DNA from: JBBDSU01 sp040904825 | GTDB lineage: Bacteria; Actinomycetota; Nitriliruptoria; Nitriliruptorales; Nitriliruptoraceae | Length of the DNA: 64,000 nucleotides | NCBI GenBank assembly: GCA_040904825.1 | Contig: JBBDSU010000020.1 | Location: 1-64,000 of the forward strand | Direction of reading: 5' to 3' | In this document: piece by piece, positions 9,301 through 18,547 of the stretch | Numbering within the stretch: the first letter of the stretch is position 1 | Layout: every line of letters starts with the position of its first letter | Notes under the pieces: model-generated | Databases searched by the model: none | Told to the model about the DNA's origin: nothing | What the model saw: only the letters and a program-made list of their open reading frames with translations | Translations under genes and position numbers: made by a program

Positions 9301-9366
9301 TGACGGCCTGGATGCAGGATGGTGGACTTGGCGCTATCGACGTATGTGGCGCAAGGAGGTGAGGAC

Positions 9367-10248
9367 ATGGTTGCAGTGATTGGCGCGATCTGTGCCGGAG
9401 CGTCACTGGGCATCTTCATATGGCTCGCCGCTTCGAGCCAGCCTCCGGCGCACGCTGAAGTCATCGGCAACCTCGCGTCAGGTATCGGGCCGCGCAGCGT
9501 TGCTCTTGTCAGCGCGCGCCGAGGCGCAGCGTTGGTTACCGCAGCACAGCGGTTGGTCCATCCCGGTGGCCTGACACGCCTAGAACGGTTGCTGACTCTG
9601 GCGGGCAGGCCCACAGGATGGTCGCCCGGCGTCATCGTCCTCACCAAGATAGCGCTCGTTGCCGCCATGATTCCCGTGGCATTCGTCGTCTCTTCGGGGG
9701 GTGACACCGGACGCGTCATCATCGCCGGGATCGCAATCATCGTGGCTTTCTTCGTGCCTGAACTACTGCTCTACAGCAAGGGGACGGAACGCCAGCAGCG
9801 CATCGAACGAGAACTCGCCGACACCTTGGACCAGATGACCATCTCTGTTGAGGCTGGGCTCGGTTTCGATGGCGCGATGGCGCGTGTCGCCAACGCCGGG
9901 CACGGGCCGCTGTCAGAAGAATTCGTCCGGACACTGCAAGAGATTCAGGTCGGAGTGCCTCGCCGCGAAGCCTTCCGAGGCTTGGCAGCGCGCACCACCG
10001 TCACGGACCTGCGGAGATTCGTCGGGGCGCTGCTTCAGGCAGACGCTTACGGTGTGCCGCTGGCTGACACACTGCGGGTCCAAGCCGAGGAGATCCGTCG
10101 CAAACGCCGGTTCCGTGCCGAACACAAAGCGATGCAGGTGCCAGTGAAAGTTGTGTTCCCGCTGGTGATGTGCATTCTGCCGACCTTGTTCATTGTGTTG
10201 CTCGGTCCGGCGATCATCGATCTCGTGGCGACGTTCTCGGCGCCGTGA
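9367..10248 (+). CDS. tadC: TadC-like type II secretion F family protein
   Basis: This protein of about 293 residues is the second platform component of the Tad pilus. It has an N-terminal membrane helix, a second hydrophobic stretch (about 95-140), the conserved F-domain segment DQMTISVEAGLGFDGAMARV, and a C-terminal helix pair. ATG 9367 is chosen because it is preceded by AAGGAGGTGAGGAC, one of the strongest ribosome sites in the window; the longer reading from ATG 9319 has none comparable. It closes the tad operon. The following 28 bases separate it from a response regulator read in the opposite direction. Confidence 0.88.
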   Translation: MVAVIGAICAGASLGIFIWLAASSQPPAHAEVIGNLASGIGPRSVALVSARRGAALVTAAQRLVHPGGLTRLERLLTLAGRPTGWSPGVIVLTKIALVAAMIPVAFVVSSGGDTGRVIIAGIAIIVAFFVPELLLYSKGTERQQRIERELADTLDQMTISVEAGLGFDGAMARVANAGHGPLSEEFVRTLQEIQVGVPRREAFRGLAARTTVTDLRRFVGALLQADAYGVPLADTLRVQAEEIRRKRRFRAEHKAMQVPVKVVFPLVMCILPTLFIVLLGPAIIDLVATFSAP

Positions 10249-10256
10249 CCGGATTC

Positions 10257-10284
10257 CAGCCTGCAGGTGCGTGCTATCAGGCTG
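10257..10284. terminator. Possible bidirectional terminator between tadC and the response regulator
   Basis: A perfect 7-bp inverted repeat (CAGCCTG at 10257-10263 and CAGGCTG at 10278-10284) with a 14-nt loop sits at the convergence of tadC and the response regulator and touches the last codon of the latter. There is no T-run, so factor-independent termination is only a suggestion from position and symmetry. Confidence 0.3.
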
Positions 10285-11104
10285 CTGAACTGTCGGATGA
10301 ACGCCGGGATCTTTGTGGAGTGACAACGCGCCTGCCACGGCGATCGGCGGTGCGCATGTCTCGATCATGGCGCGAGAGTGGCGTTGTCGTGCCTTGGTCC
10401 TCGCGGGCCCGTGATTGCGACGGCGTGGGCTGCTGGCGATCGGATGAAAACCAGCCTGCTTCGTTGGCGAGTGCGACTGCCGCAAGCTGGCTGTTGACCT
10501 CAAGCTTGGCCAGGATGGCTTCGATCTGGCTGCGGACGGTGCGCACCGAGACGACACGGAGCCGAGCGATGGTCTCGGCCGAACGGCCATGGGCAAGGCC
10601 TGCGAAGACTTCGCGTTCGGCGTTGGTCAGCGCTCCGAACATGGCGTCCAGCTGGGTCTTGCGTCGCCGTGCAACGGCTAGTGCTTCGACGAAACGGGCA
10701 CGTTCCGCTGTGTCATTGACCGATCGGCCTTCGAGTGCTTCGGCGACAGCACGGACCAAGCTCTCAAGTGGTACCACCTTGCTGACAACCGATAATGCTC
10801 CCGCGTGGATGCAAGCGCCCAACTCGGCAGGGTCATTGACTCCGGTGACCATCACCACGTGCGCGCGGCGGGCACGCAGCGGTTCGACGAGGTCGATGCC
10901 GCTCATGCCGCCACCAAGCTGGAGGTCCAACAAGACAACGTGGGGCTCGAATCGGTCAGTGAGCAGCAACAGTTCGGCGGGTGACAAGTCGGGCGCGCGC
11001 AACGTGTCGATGTCCGAGGCCGACAGTGCAATCTTCAGGCTTTCGCCGAACAACTCGTGGTCATCGACCACGAGTACGCGGGGGGAGGGTTCGATGCGGC
11101 TCAC
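10277..11104 (-). CDS. LuxR-type (NarL/FixJ) two-component response regulator
   Basis: This 275-residue regulator has an N-terminal receiver domain (about 8-125) with the acidic pair in LVVDDHELF, the phosphoacceptor Asp in VVLLDLQLGGG and the conserved Lys in VSKVVPLE. A LuxR helix-turn-helix follows (about 165-225, LTNAEREVFAGLAHGRSAETIA). The last 45 residues are rich in Arg, Ser and Gln and look disordered. Its GTG start overlaps the histidine kinase stop by four bases (GTGA), so the two form a pair made from one message. It faces the tad operon tail to tail, which makes control of pilus genes an attractive but unproven idea. Confidence 0.88.
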   Translation of the reverse strand: MSRIEPSPRVLVVDDHELFGESLKIALSASDIDTLRAPDLSPAELLLLTDRFEPHVVLLDLQLGGGMSGIDLVEPLRARRAHVVMVTGVNDPAELGACIHAGALSVVSKVVPLESLVRAVAEALEGRSVNDTAERARFVEALAVARRRKTQLDAMFGALTNAEREVFAGLAHGRSAETIARLRVVSVRTVRSQIEAILAKLEVNSQLAAVALANEAGWFSSDRQQPTPSQSRAREDQGTTTPLSRHDRDMRTADRRGRRVVTPQRSRRSSDSSAA

Positions 11105-12834
11105 GAACCGGTGGCCATCGTCGCATGTGGGTCGGGTGTCTCTCGATCGGGAATATCACGATCAGTGACCACGACGGGTGACGCTTGGGTGGCCGGCAAT
11201 TGCAGCACGAAGGTCGCGCCACCGCCGGGGGTTGCTTCGACATAGATCGTGCCGCCTTGGCGAGCCATCAGCTCGCGGGTGATGGTCAGGCCCAATCCGC
11301 TGCCAGGAGTTCCGTGGCTAGCGCTGCCGCGCACACCGCCTTGGAACACCGCGGCAGTCTCGTCGTCGGCGAGGCCAGGGCCGTGGTCGATCACCGACAG
11401 CAGGACATGCTCATCGTCGGTCCGTGCCGAGATGGTGACCCGGGAACCGGGCGCGTAACGCCGGGAGTTTTCCAGCAAATTCTGGACCGCTTGGGCGGTG
11501 GCGGCCCAGGAACCGAACGCCGTGACCTCGTCGGGGATGTCGACGTCCAGCGTCATGCCGCCAGCGCGTGATGCTGCCAACACGCTGCCCAGTGCATCGA
11601 CCAGTCGATAGGGGGTGGCTGCTTGGGAGGCTTCGTCAAGCGAGAACACACGCTGCAGGCGGAGCAATTCGGCAAAGCTCGCTGCGAGCAAGTCACGTTG
11701 CGTGCCGTCGTCCATCTTGACTTGGTCGGCATCGAGCAGGCGCAACGTGTTGACGACACCGCCCAGCGCGTTGCGGGCTTCATGAACCTGGGCACGCTGG
11801 CGACGTTCATTGTCATCTGCGGCCGTTTCGGCATGCACGGCCCGGCGGAGCAATTGCAGCCGCTGTGTCTGGACCGATTGCGCCAGTCCGCGGATCACGC
11901 CAATCAGCAGCACCGCCAGGCCAGCTGTTTGCACCGAATGCGCCGCGACGCTGCCAGTGAGTCCCATTGTGGCCGCGCCAACCCGGGCGGCCTCGGCTGT
12001 TGCAAACGCCAGGAGAGCAAGGGCAATCCAGCCGAGCAAAGCATCACGCCTGCGGGTTGCCACCACTGCGTAAACGACGGTGACGAGTGTCCACACGACG
12101 ATCAGTCCGTCGTCGACGGGGTGCGTGAGCATGCCAGCAAGGTCGCCCACGCTGGCGAAAGGAGCGATCGCAGATGGGGCCGCTGCTGCGGTCAAGAGGC
12201 CAATGGCGACGCTGACCGTCGTGACAAGGGCGACGCGGGATGGGCGACGACGCCAAATGTCGGACCTGCGCGATGTTGCCAGCGCGACGAGGAGCACGAC
12301 AATCACGCCAGCGCGGCTGCCGGGTTGAATCCAGGTCAGAACTCCAGGATCGACATCGGCGCCGAAGGTGGCGCCTATGGCGCCGGTACCCAAGGTCGCA
12401 GCGCCAAGGACGAGTACGGCTGCGCCGATCCAGGCCGATGCGACGTGGTCGCCGTAGCGAGCGAAGGCAACGAGCACGGCACCGCACATGATGGCCAGCA
12501 TCGACGAGCCAGCTTGTAGGGCCGCGTTGGCACCCGCTTGGTCGAACGAAGGAGAAGGGGTGCCCGCTCCGGGCAGCGCGATCGCGACGGTGGCGAGCGT
12601 GGTGATGGTGAGCGTTGCCACGATTGCGGGTAGGGAAACCTGCGATGGCAGCGCGAACCGTCGCGAAGAACGCGGAGGGCGCGGAAGGGGCCGCTGCCCG
12701 GAGCGGGCACGAGCATCGAGACTGCCCAGCGCCGCTGACCCGATGGCCTTCAGCCGCCGAGGAACAGCCGGAGCGGGCAGGCCGGCGGTGCCTTCGAACG
12801 AGGCGAGAATGTCACCTGGAGTTCGTTGGTTCAT
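11101..12834 (-). CDS. Membrane-bound sensor histidine kinase
   Basis: The protein (about 577 residues) has a cytoplasmic N-terminus, about seven or eight membrane helices (about residues 60-335), a dimerisation helix with the likely phospho-acceptor His in VHEARNALGG, and an HATPase domain. The ATP-binding boxes are the N box (NLLENSRRYAPGS), G1 (VIDHGPGLADD) and G2 (GTPGSGLGLTI). There is no recognisable extracytoplasmic sensor domain, so the signal is probably sensed in the membrane. ATG 12834 is chosen because it follows GGGAT at good spacing; the frame is open to 12879. It is the partner of the downstream response regulator, with which it overlaps. Confidence 0.85.
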   Translation of the reverse strand: MNQRTPGDILASFEGTAGLPAPAVPRRLKAIGSAALGSLDARARSGQRPLPRPPRSSRRFALPSQVSLPAIVATLTITTLATVAIALPGAGTPSPSFDQAGANAALQAGSSMLAIMCGAVLVAFARYGDHVASAWIGAAVLVLGAATLGTGAIGATFGADVDPGVLTWIQPGSRAGVIVVLLVALATSRRSDIWRRRPSRVALVTTVSVAIGLLTAAAAPSAIAPFASVGDLAGMLTHPVDDGLIVVWTLVTVVYAVVATRRRDALLGWIALALLAFATAEAARVGAATMGLTGSVAAHSVQTAGLAVLLIGVIRGLAQSVQTQRLQLLRRAVHAETAADDNERRQRAQVHEARNALGGVVNTLRLLDADQVKMDDGTQRDLLAASFAELLRLQRVFSLDEASQAATPYRLVDALGSVLAASRAGGMTLDVDIPDEVTAFGSWAATAQAVQNLLENSRRYAPGSRVTISARTDDEHVLLSVIDHGPGLADDETAAVFQGGVRGSASHGTPGSGLGLTITRELMARQGGTIYVEATPGGGATFVLQLPATQASPVVVTDRDIPDRETPDPHATMATGS

Positions 12835-13044
12835 ACCGATCCCGATGGCATGGTGGTGTGATGGGCGCGGTGGGAACACTGCGTCCGCTTATGTCATCGC
12901 CAGCGTCGCTGTGGGCGTTACGCATAATTCGCGCGGCTACGGTTCGGCACACACCGGGTCTTGAGGTGTCGGCTGGTCAGTCGGTTTGGCAACCTGTGGA
13001 TGTCGGACCTTGATGCGCGCATGAACATCACGATGGGAGGCGGT
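12835..13044. promoter_or_regulatory. Divergent intergenic region between histidine kinase and MlrC-like gene
   Basis: About 210 bp separate the start of the kinase gene (minus strand) from the MlrC-like gene (plus strand), so both promoters should lie here. I see no convincing operator symmetry. A GGGAGG ribosome site at about 13036-13041 marks the plus-strand start. Confidence 0.35.
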
Positions 13045-14532
13045 ATGCGGCTCGCATATGCCGAGATCTCGAACGAGAGTTGTACGTTCAGCCCGTTGAA
13101 CGCCGATCTTGAGGCGTTTCGCCAGGATCATCTTCATTTCGATGAAGAAGTGCCCGTTTCAGCGCGCGGTGCACACACGTTGGGGGGATTCCTACAAGCC
13201 GTCGACGACGCTGATGCGTCGATCACGTTGATCCCGCTGATCCAGGCACGCGCGCGCCCCAACGGGCGGATCACAGGGGACGCGCTGCGCACGATCACCG
13301 ACGAATTCGCGACACGCCTGGAAGCCGCACTGCCCATCGACGGGCTGATGCTGTCGCTCCACGGTGCTTCGACGGCCGAAGGTGTCGACGACGTGGAAGG
13401 CCACCTGTTAGGTGTCGCTCGTGCCATCATCGGCAGTGAGATCCCGATTGTCACCCCACTGGACCATCACGCGAACCTGACTGCGGCGATGGTCGAGCAT
13501 GCCACGGTCTTGATCGGTGATCACACACAACCCCATTCGCCATATCACCGCGGGGTTCTTGCGGGCGAACTGCTGTTCGCGCTCGTCGGCGGCCAGCCGA
13601 CTCCGACGGCGGCCTGGCACAAGATCCCGATGGTGACGCCACAAGATCATTTTCGCACGGCTTCGGCACCGATGGCGACCTGGTTCGACCGGGCCCGCCA
13701 CATCGAAGCTCAACCCGGTGTCGTCGGCGTGTCGACCTTTCCCATGCAACCATGGCTGGACGTTGCCGAAGCTGGCTGGGCGACGCTGGTCTACACCGAC
13801 CCTCAGGTCGGAGTCGACGCTGCGACGGCATGGTCAGCTGAGCTGGCTGAGCTGGCATGGAGCTTGCGCGACGAGTTCTGGCGCTCCGAGCGGCTCGACG
13901 TCGATGCAGCCGTGGCCGAGGCGGTGCGCGAGCCAGAAGGCTTGGTGTTGTTCAGCGATACCGGCGACTGTGTCCATGCCGGTTCTCCCGGCGACAGCAC
14001 CGCGCTGTTGTCCAGTTTGTTGGCGCACGAACTTGACGGTGACGCGTTGTTGTTTCTCGTCGATCCAGCCACGGTCGCAGCCGCCCATGAACACGGTGTC
14101 GGAGCGACGATCGAGCGAAAGGTTGGTGGTTGGAGCGGGGCACCGTTCAGTCAGCCTCTGGACCTCGAAGCCCGGGTGATCGGGCTCTCTGAGGGAGTGC
14201 GGATCAGGACTGCTGAGCACGGTTTCAGTGACCTTGGGCGAACCGCGCTGCTCGAGATCGGCCGGGTCAAGTTGGTGGTGTGCTCAATCCGGTCGATCGC
14301 CATGCTCTATCCGGTCCTCTATGAGCACCTCGGGCTGGTCATCGACGACGCAAGGATGTTGATGCTCAAAACCGGCAGCAACTTCCAGTACTACTCCCGC
14401 TGGGCGCCGCGGGTGATCCGGTTGGACTCGCCGGGTCCGTCGCAGTCCGACTTGACGACTTTGCCGTGGGAAAACGCGCCCAGACCAATGTTTCCTCTCG
14501 ATCCCGACGTCGCATGGAAGGCGTCGAGGTGA
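13045..14532 (+). CDS. M81 family metallopeptidase (MlrC-like)
   Basis: This protein of about 495 residues matches the M81/MlrC family of zinc peptidases named after the enzyme that degrades linearised microcystin. Most members have unknown substrates and sit in amide or peptide catabolic clusters. Conserved blocks include EISNESCTFSP at the N-terminus, SLHGA (about 104-108), LDHHANLT (about 139-146) and DHTQPHSPYHRG (about 159-170), which carry the metal-binding His and Asp residues; a C-terminal domain follows from about 290. There is no signal peptide. ATG 13045 is chosen for its GGGAGG site; upstream in-frame starts exist. It overlaps HyuB by a GTGA junction, so the peptidase and hydantoinase are probably made together. 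Confidence 0.85.
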   Translation: MRLAYAEISNESCTFSPLNADLEAFRQDHLHFDEEVPVSARGAHTLGGFLQAVDDADASITLIPLIQARARPNGRITGDALRTITDEFATRLEAALPIDGLMLSLHGASTAEGVDDVEGHLLGVARAIIGSEIPIVTPLDHHANLTAAMVEHATVLIGDHTQPHSPYHRGVLAGELLFALVGGQPTPTAAWHKIPMVTPQDHFRTASAPMATWFDRARHIEAQPGVVGVSTFPMQPWLDVAEAGWATLVYTDPQVGVDAATAWSAELAELAWSLRDEFWRSERLDVDAAVAEAVREPEGLVLFSDTGDCVHAGSPGDSTALLSSLLAHELDGDALLFLVDPATVAAAHEHGVGATIERKVGGWSGAPFSQPLDLEARVIGLSEGVRIRTAEHGFSDLGRTALLEIGRVKLVVCSIRSIAMLYPVLYEHLGLVIDDARMLMLKTGSNFQYYSRWAPRVIRLDSPGPSQSDLTTLPWENAPRPMFPLDPDVAWKASR

Positions 14533-16181
14533 CGTCTCGCGCTGGTGGGGATGCCCGCGGCATCGCAGACGACCCGGTGCTCGTTGACATCATCGGCAGC
14601 CATTTGTTGGCCATTGCCGAGGAGATGGGTGTCGCACTGATCCGCAGCGGCTACTCACCCAACATCAAAGAACGACACGACTGCTCGACAGCACTCCTTG
14701 ATCTCGACGGCCACACGATCGCCCAGGCTGAGCACATACCGATCCACATGGGATCGATGTTGGGCTTCATTCCTGCCGTCGTTGATCAATATGCCGGTGA
14801 CATCCATCCCGGTGATGCCTTCATCTCCAACGATCCATATCTGGGTGGCAGCACTCACCTGCCGGATGTCACGGTGGTCGCGCCATTGTTCGCTGAAGGA
14901 GAAGTGGTCGGTTTCGCTGCAGCCGTCGCTCACCATGCAGAGTTTGGCGGGTCAGTCGGCGTAGCTCCTGACATCTACTCCGAAGGCTTGAGGATCCCTA
15001 TCGTCCGTGTTATCCATCGCGGCGAGCTCGTTGAAGAAATCATTCGGTTCATCCTGCTCAACACGCGCGTCGAAGCTGAACGCTCCGGAGACCTGCGGGC
15101 ACAGTTTGCAGCTGTCGCACTCGGCGTCCGCCGCTTCGATGAGCTGTTGGCGGCCTACGGTTCCTCTGACGTCCTCGAGGCGACCTCACTCAACCTCGAC
15201 AAGGCTGAACAGCAGGCGCGTGCGGCACTCGCGCAACTTCCCGAAGGCACGTACACCTTTACCGATGTGATGGATTCGGATGGCGCGGGCACCAGCGACA
15301 TTCCGATCTGTGCCACGGTCAAGATCAGTCACGACGCCATTGAGGTCGATCTGACGGGATCTGGTCTCCAGGTGCGCGGGCAGATCAATACGGCTCGAGC
15401 GGCTGTAGAGGCATCCATCTACTACACCGTCAAAGCGATCCTCGATCCGACGTTGCCCGCCAATGCCGGGTTCTACCGCATCGTCGACATCACCATTCCT
15501 GAAGGCACGATCGTCAACTCGCTGCCTCCCGCGCCCGTGTTCATGCGGTCCGACACCTGCCAGCGCGTTGTCGACGCGATCCTCGGCGCGATGGCGCCCA
15601 TCATTCCTGATCGAGTGCCGGCAGCATCCAACGGGTCGATCAGTGCGTTTCATTTCACGGGTTACGACCCGACCCGCCAACGCCCGTTCGCCTACGTCGA
15701 GGTTGTCGCAGGCGGTGCAGGGGCGCTGCCCGATCGCGATGGCCAGGATGCGGTGCAGACCCATCTGACCAATACTGCCAACACGCCGATCGAAGCGGTT
15801 GAGCAGGCCTACCCGGTCAGATTGCGCCGCTACGCGTTGCGTGAAGATGCGGGCGGCCTTGGGCGCTACCGCGGCGGGGTTGGCATCATCCGGGAGATTG
15901 AGGCGCTCGTCGACGACGTGCGGGTCACCGTCAAAGGCGACCGAGTTCGTCGCGGTCCCTGGGGTCTCGACGGTGGTGGTGCCGGGGCAGTGCTGAGGTT
16001 CGAGCTCGATCCAGACACCGATCATGCGCGCGAATTCACTCGCGCCGACAACGGTGCTGTGCTCCCTGCGGGCAGCGTGCTGCGGGTCGAGACTGCTGGC
16101 GGCGGAGGCCACGGAAGGCCAGCTCTTCGCGATGCCGACGCCCATGCACGTGACCGTCGAGATGGCATCGCTCGTGGCTGA
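14529..16181 (+). CDS. hyuB: Hydantoinase B/oxoprolinase family protein
   Basis: This protein (about 550 residues) is the B subunit of the ATP-dependent hydantoinase/5-oxoprolinase family, which opens cyclic amides such as N-methylhydantoin or 5-oxoproline together with HyuA. Family features include HLLAIAEEMGVALIRSGYSPN, KERHDCSTALLD, the QAEHIPIHMGSM segment and SNDPYLGGSTHLPD, all in the first 120 residues, and the C-terminal GGVGIIREIE and GDRVRRGPWGLDGG blocks. GTG 14529 overlaps the stop of the M81 gene (GTGA) and has GGAAGG upstream; ATG 14514 and GTG 14466 are longer options. Substrate cannot be decided from the sequence. Confidence 0.88.
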   Translation: MTSRAGGDARGIADDPVLVDIIGSHLLAIAEEMGVALIRSGYSPNIKERHDCSTALLDLDGHTIAQAEHIPIHMGSMLGFIPAVVDQYAGDIHPGDAFISNDPYLGGSTHLPDVTVVAPLFAEGEVVGFAAAVAHHAEFGGSVGVAPDIYSEGLRIPIVRVIHRGELVEEIIRFILLNTRVEAERSGDLRAQFAAVALGVRRFDELLAAYGSSDVLEATSLNLDKAEQQARAALAQLPEGTYTFTDVMDSDGAGTSDIPICATVKISHDAIEVDLTGSGLQVRGQINTARAAVEASIYYTVKAILDPTLPANAGFYRIVDITIPEGTIVNSLPPAPVFMRSDTCQRVVDAILGAMAPIIPDRVPAASNGSISAFHFTGYDPTRQRPFAYVEVVAGGAGALPDRDGQDAVQTHLTNTANTPIEAVEQAYPVRLRRYALREDAGGLGRYRGGVGIIREIEALVDDVRVTVKGDRVRRGPWGLDGGGAGAVLRFELDPDTDHAREFTRADNGAVLPAGSVLRVETAGGGGHGRPALRDADAHARDRRDGIARG

Positions 16182-16250
16182 TCGCATCGGCCAGATCGGT
16201 AGCGCCCATGGTTGATCGCATTGGCAGAGTCGGGAGCGCCCGTGGTTGAT
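16177..16250 (+). repeat. Imperfect tandem duplication of a start region between hyuB and hyuA
   Basis: Two near-copies of about 34 bp (16177-16210 and 16211-16244) run head to tail. Each ends in a potential start: the first gives ATG-GTT-GAT-CGC (16208, wrong frame for hyuA) and the second gives GTG-GTT-GAT-CAC (16242, the hyuA start). The first ATG would encode a 13-codon peptide ending in TGA at 16247-16249, overlapping the hyuA start. Confidence 0.65.
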
Positions 16251-18395
16251 CACAGTGGCGGTGATCGCAGTGTCAGAATTGGCATCGATATCGGTGGCAC
16301 GTTCACCGACGTGGTGGCTGAGTCGGCGTCTGGCCGGCAGCATGCCAAAGTTCCGTCAACCCGCCCGGACCCTTCAGAGGCCGTGACCGCTGCGCTGGCA
16401 GCGATCTTTTCCGGCAGCGGAATCGACCCTGATGCGGTCCGGGCGCTTGCCCACGGCACGACGGTCGCGACCAATGCCATGATCGAGCGCACCCTTGCTG
16501 AGGTTGGCCTGCTGACAACGCGCGGCTTCCGGGATGTGCTGGCGATCGGGCGGCAGACCCGCTCGTCGCTGTACGACTTTGCCTTTGAAGGGCGCTGGGT
16601 GCCTGTCGATCGCCACCGTCGCCTCGAGATTGACGAACGAGTCGACCACACAGGGGCAGTCTTGGTGGCGCCCGAGCGCAACGACGTCATCGCTCGCGCT
16701 GGCGAACTGATCGACAGCGGCGTCGACGCGATCGCCATCGCGTTTCTCCATGCCTACGTCAATCCAGCTCACGAAATCATGGCCGCCGACTGGATCAGCC
16801 AGGCCTATCCGGATGTCACGGTCTGGATTTCATCGGGAGCAGCGAACGAGTTTCGGGAATACGAGCGCACCAGCACGGTGGTGCTCGACGCCGCCCTTGG
16901 CGACGTGATGAGCCGCTATCTGCGCCGATTTGCCGATCGTTCGGCGGCGGCAGGTGTGGACGCTTTACCGACGCTGATGCGGTCTTCGGGGGGAGTGGCC
17001 ACGATGACCGAGGCTGCCGCCCATCCGACCTGGACCCTGCTGTCTGGCCCGGCAGCGGGTGTCGTTGGTGCCATCGATGTCGCCCGCCGGGCTGGGCGTC
17101 ATGATGTGCTGACGTTCGATGTCGGTGGCACGAGCGCTGACCTCGCCTTGATCCGTGGGGGCGAACCCGAGGTTGTCAGCGTGCGCCACATCGACGGACT
17201 GCCGGTCCTTGGAACAACGCTCAACATTCAGGCCATCGGTGCCGGTGGCGGGAGCATCGGTTGGATCGATGCAGGGGGTCGTCTGCGCGTCGGGCCACGT
17301 AGTGCGGGAGCGTCGCCCGGCCCAGCCGCCTACGGCGCAGGAGGTGACCAGCCGACTGTGACCGACGCGTATGTCGTCACTGGGATGTTGCCGGCAGGGA
17401 TCCGGTTGGGCCAGACAGTCGATCTGGACGTGAACGCCGCGGCGGAAGCGATCGATCGTGTCGTGGGAGCGCCTCTGGGGTTGTCGACGGTGGCGGCAGC
17501 CCATGCGATGCTCGATGTCGTCAACACGAACATGGCTTTGGCAGCACGTCGCACGACGGTGGCGCGAGGTGTGGATCCGCGCGGGCTGACGCTTGTTGCC
17601 TACGGCGGAGCCGGGCCGATGCACGCAGTGGCGCTGGCTCGCGAACTAGCGATCGACGATGTCCTCATACCGGCCCACCCGGGCACGTTGTGTGCGCTGG
17701 GATTGTTGGTCTCGGACATGAAGCAAGAATTCGTTCGTTCGTGCTTTGTCGGTGTCGACGACGAGGCAGCGGGTCGGCTGGCCACAACATTCGACGAACT
17801 TGACGACGAGGCTCGCCGGTGGAGAGACACCACCGGTGAACTCGGTGAAATGGCGACGACCAGATTCGCCGATCTGCGGTACAGAGGCCAGGAGCACGCC
17901 TTGCGGGTAGAGGTGCCGGCAGGTCCGGTCGACGCGGGATTGGTCGCGCGACTCGTCGACGCGTTTCACACGTTGCACCGGTCAGTCAACGGGTTCGCTG
18001 CAGCAACGGAACCCGTTGAAGCCGTCAATCTGCGCGTTGTCATGTCGATCAATGTCCGACAGCATCTGACCAAGGCTGGTCCTGAGCCGAGACCAGGCTC
18101 AGGCTTAGGCTCAGGGCCGGGACCAGGCTCCACCACACCCTCCAGAGCGCTCGGTTCGGCCGATGGCGTTGTCAGCCAGGCCGATCGCGAAGTGTTCGTC
18201 GACGTGTGGTGGGAACCGCGAAGCTCGACGGTCACGCGTGTGATCGAATGGGATGACTTTTCGCCTGGGCAGACGTTGCAAGGCCCGTTGATCGTCCTGC
18301 AGCCAGATGCGACCAGCGTTATCCCACCAGGACACGTCGCAACGATGATTCCCAACGGCGCCGGGCTCATCGTCAGTCCATCGCACACGCTCTAG
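16242..18395 (+). CDS. hyuA: Hydantoinase A/oxoprolinase family protein
   Basis: This protein (about 717 residues) is the ATP-binding A subunit paired with HyuB. It belongs to the ASKHA fold: the phosphate-binding motif GIDIGGTFTDVV lies at about 14-25, HGTTVATNAMIER at about 75-87, and the second phosphate motif LTFDVGGTSADLALI near 290-304. A glycine and adenosine region (VAYGGAGPMHAVALARE) follows near 455. GTG 16242 has GGGAG five bases upstream; TTG 16212 is a weaker, longer start. Near 18080-18135 the C-terminal domain holds a Pro/Gly/Ser-rich low-complexity insert that looks like a flexible linker. It completes the M81-HyuB-HyuA transcription unit. Confidence 0.88.
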   Translation: MVDHSGGDRSVRIGIDIGGTFTDVVAESASGRQHAKVPSTRPDPSEAVTAALAAIFSGSGIDPDAVRALAHGTTVATNAMIERTLAEVGLLTTRGFRDVLAIGRQTRSSLYDFAFEGRWVPVDRHRRLEIDERVDHTGAVLVAPERNDVIARAGELIDSGVDAIAIAFLHAYVNPAHEIMAADWISQAYPDVTVWISSGAANEFREYERTSTVVLDAALGDVMSRYLRRFADRSAAAGVDALPTLMRSSGGVATMTEAAAHPTWTLLSGPAAGVVGAIDVARRAGRHDVLTFDVGGTSADLALIRGGEPEVVSVRHIDGLPVLGTTLNIQAIGAGGGSIGWIDAGGRLRVGPRSAGASPGPAAYGAGGDQPTVTDAYVVTGMLPAGIRLGQTVDLDVNAAAEAIDRVVGAPLGLSTVAAAHAMLDVVNTNMALAARRTTVARGVDPRGLTLVAYGGAGPMHAVALARELAIDDVLIPAHPGTLCALGLLVSDMKQEFVRSCFVGVDDEAAGRLATTFDELDDEARRWRDTTGELGEMATTRFADLRYRGQEHALRVEVPAGPVDAGLVARLVDAFHTLHRSVNGFAAATEPVEAVNLRVVMSINVRQHLTKAGPEPRPGSGLGSGPGPGSTTPSRALGSADGVVSQADREVFVDVWWEPRSSTVTRVIEWDDFSPGQTLQGPLIVLQPDATSVIPPGHVATMIPNGAGLIVSPSHTL

Positions 18396-18547
18396 CGGCG
18401 CCACGGCAGACGCGCTTGGCTCCACATGGCTGCGTCGAACGGACATCGCCTGAGGACTAGAGTGGACGCCGGTGGCTGGCGACCGAGATTCGCCGGCTCA
18501 ACGTTGTATATCCGCCACCGTTTGCTCATCTCCCGGGAGTGTCCGCC

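Noticed and set aside
15186..16343. Minus-strand frame of 385 codons opposite hyuB
   Set aside because: It mirrors HyuB in the opposite frame and shows no family signature.
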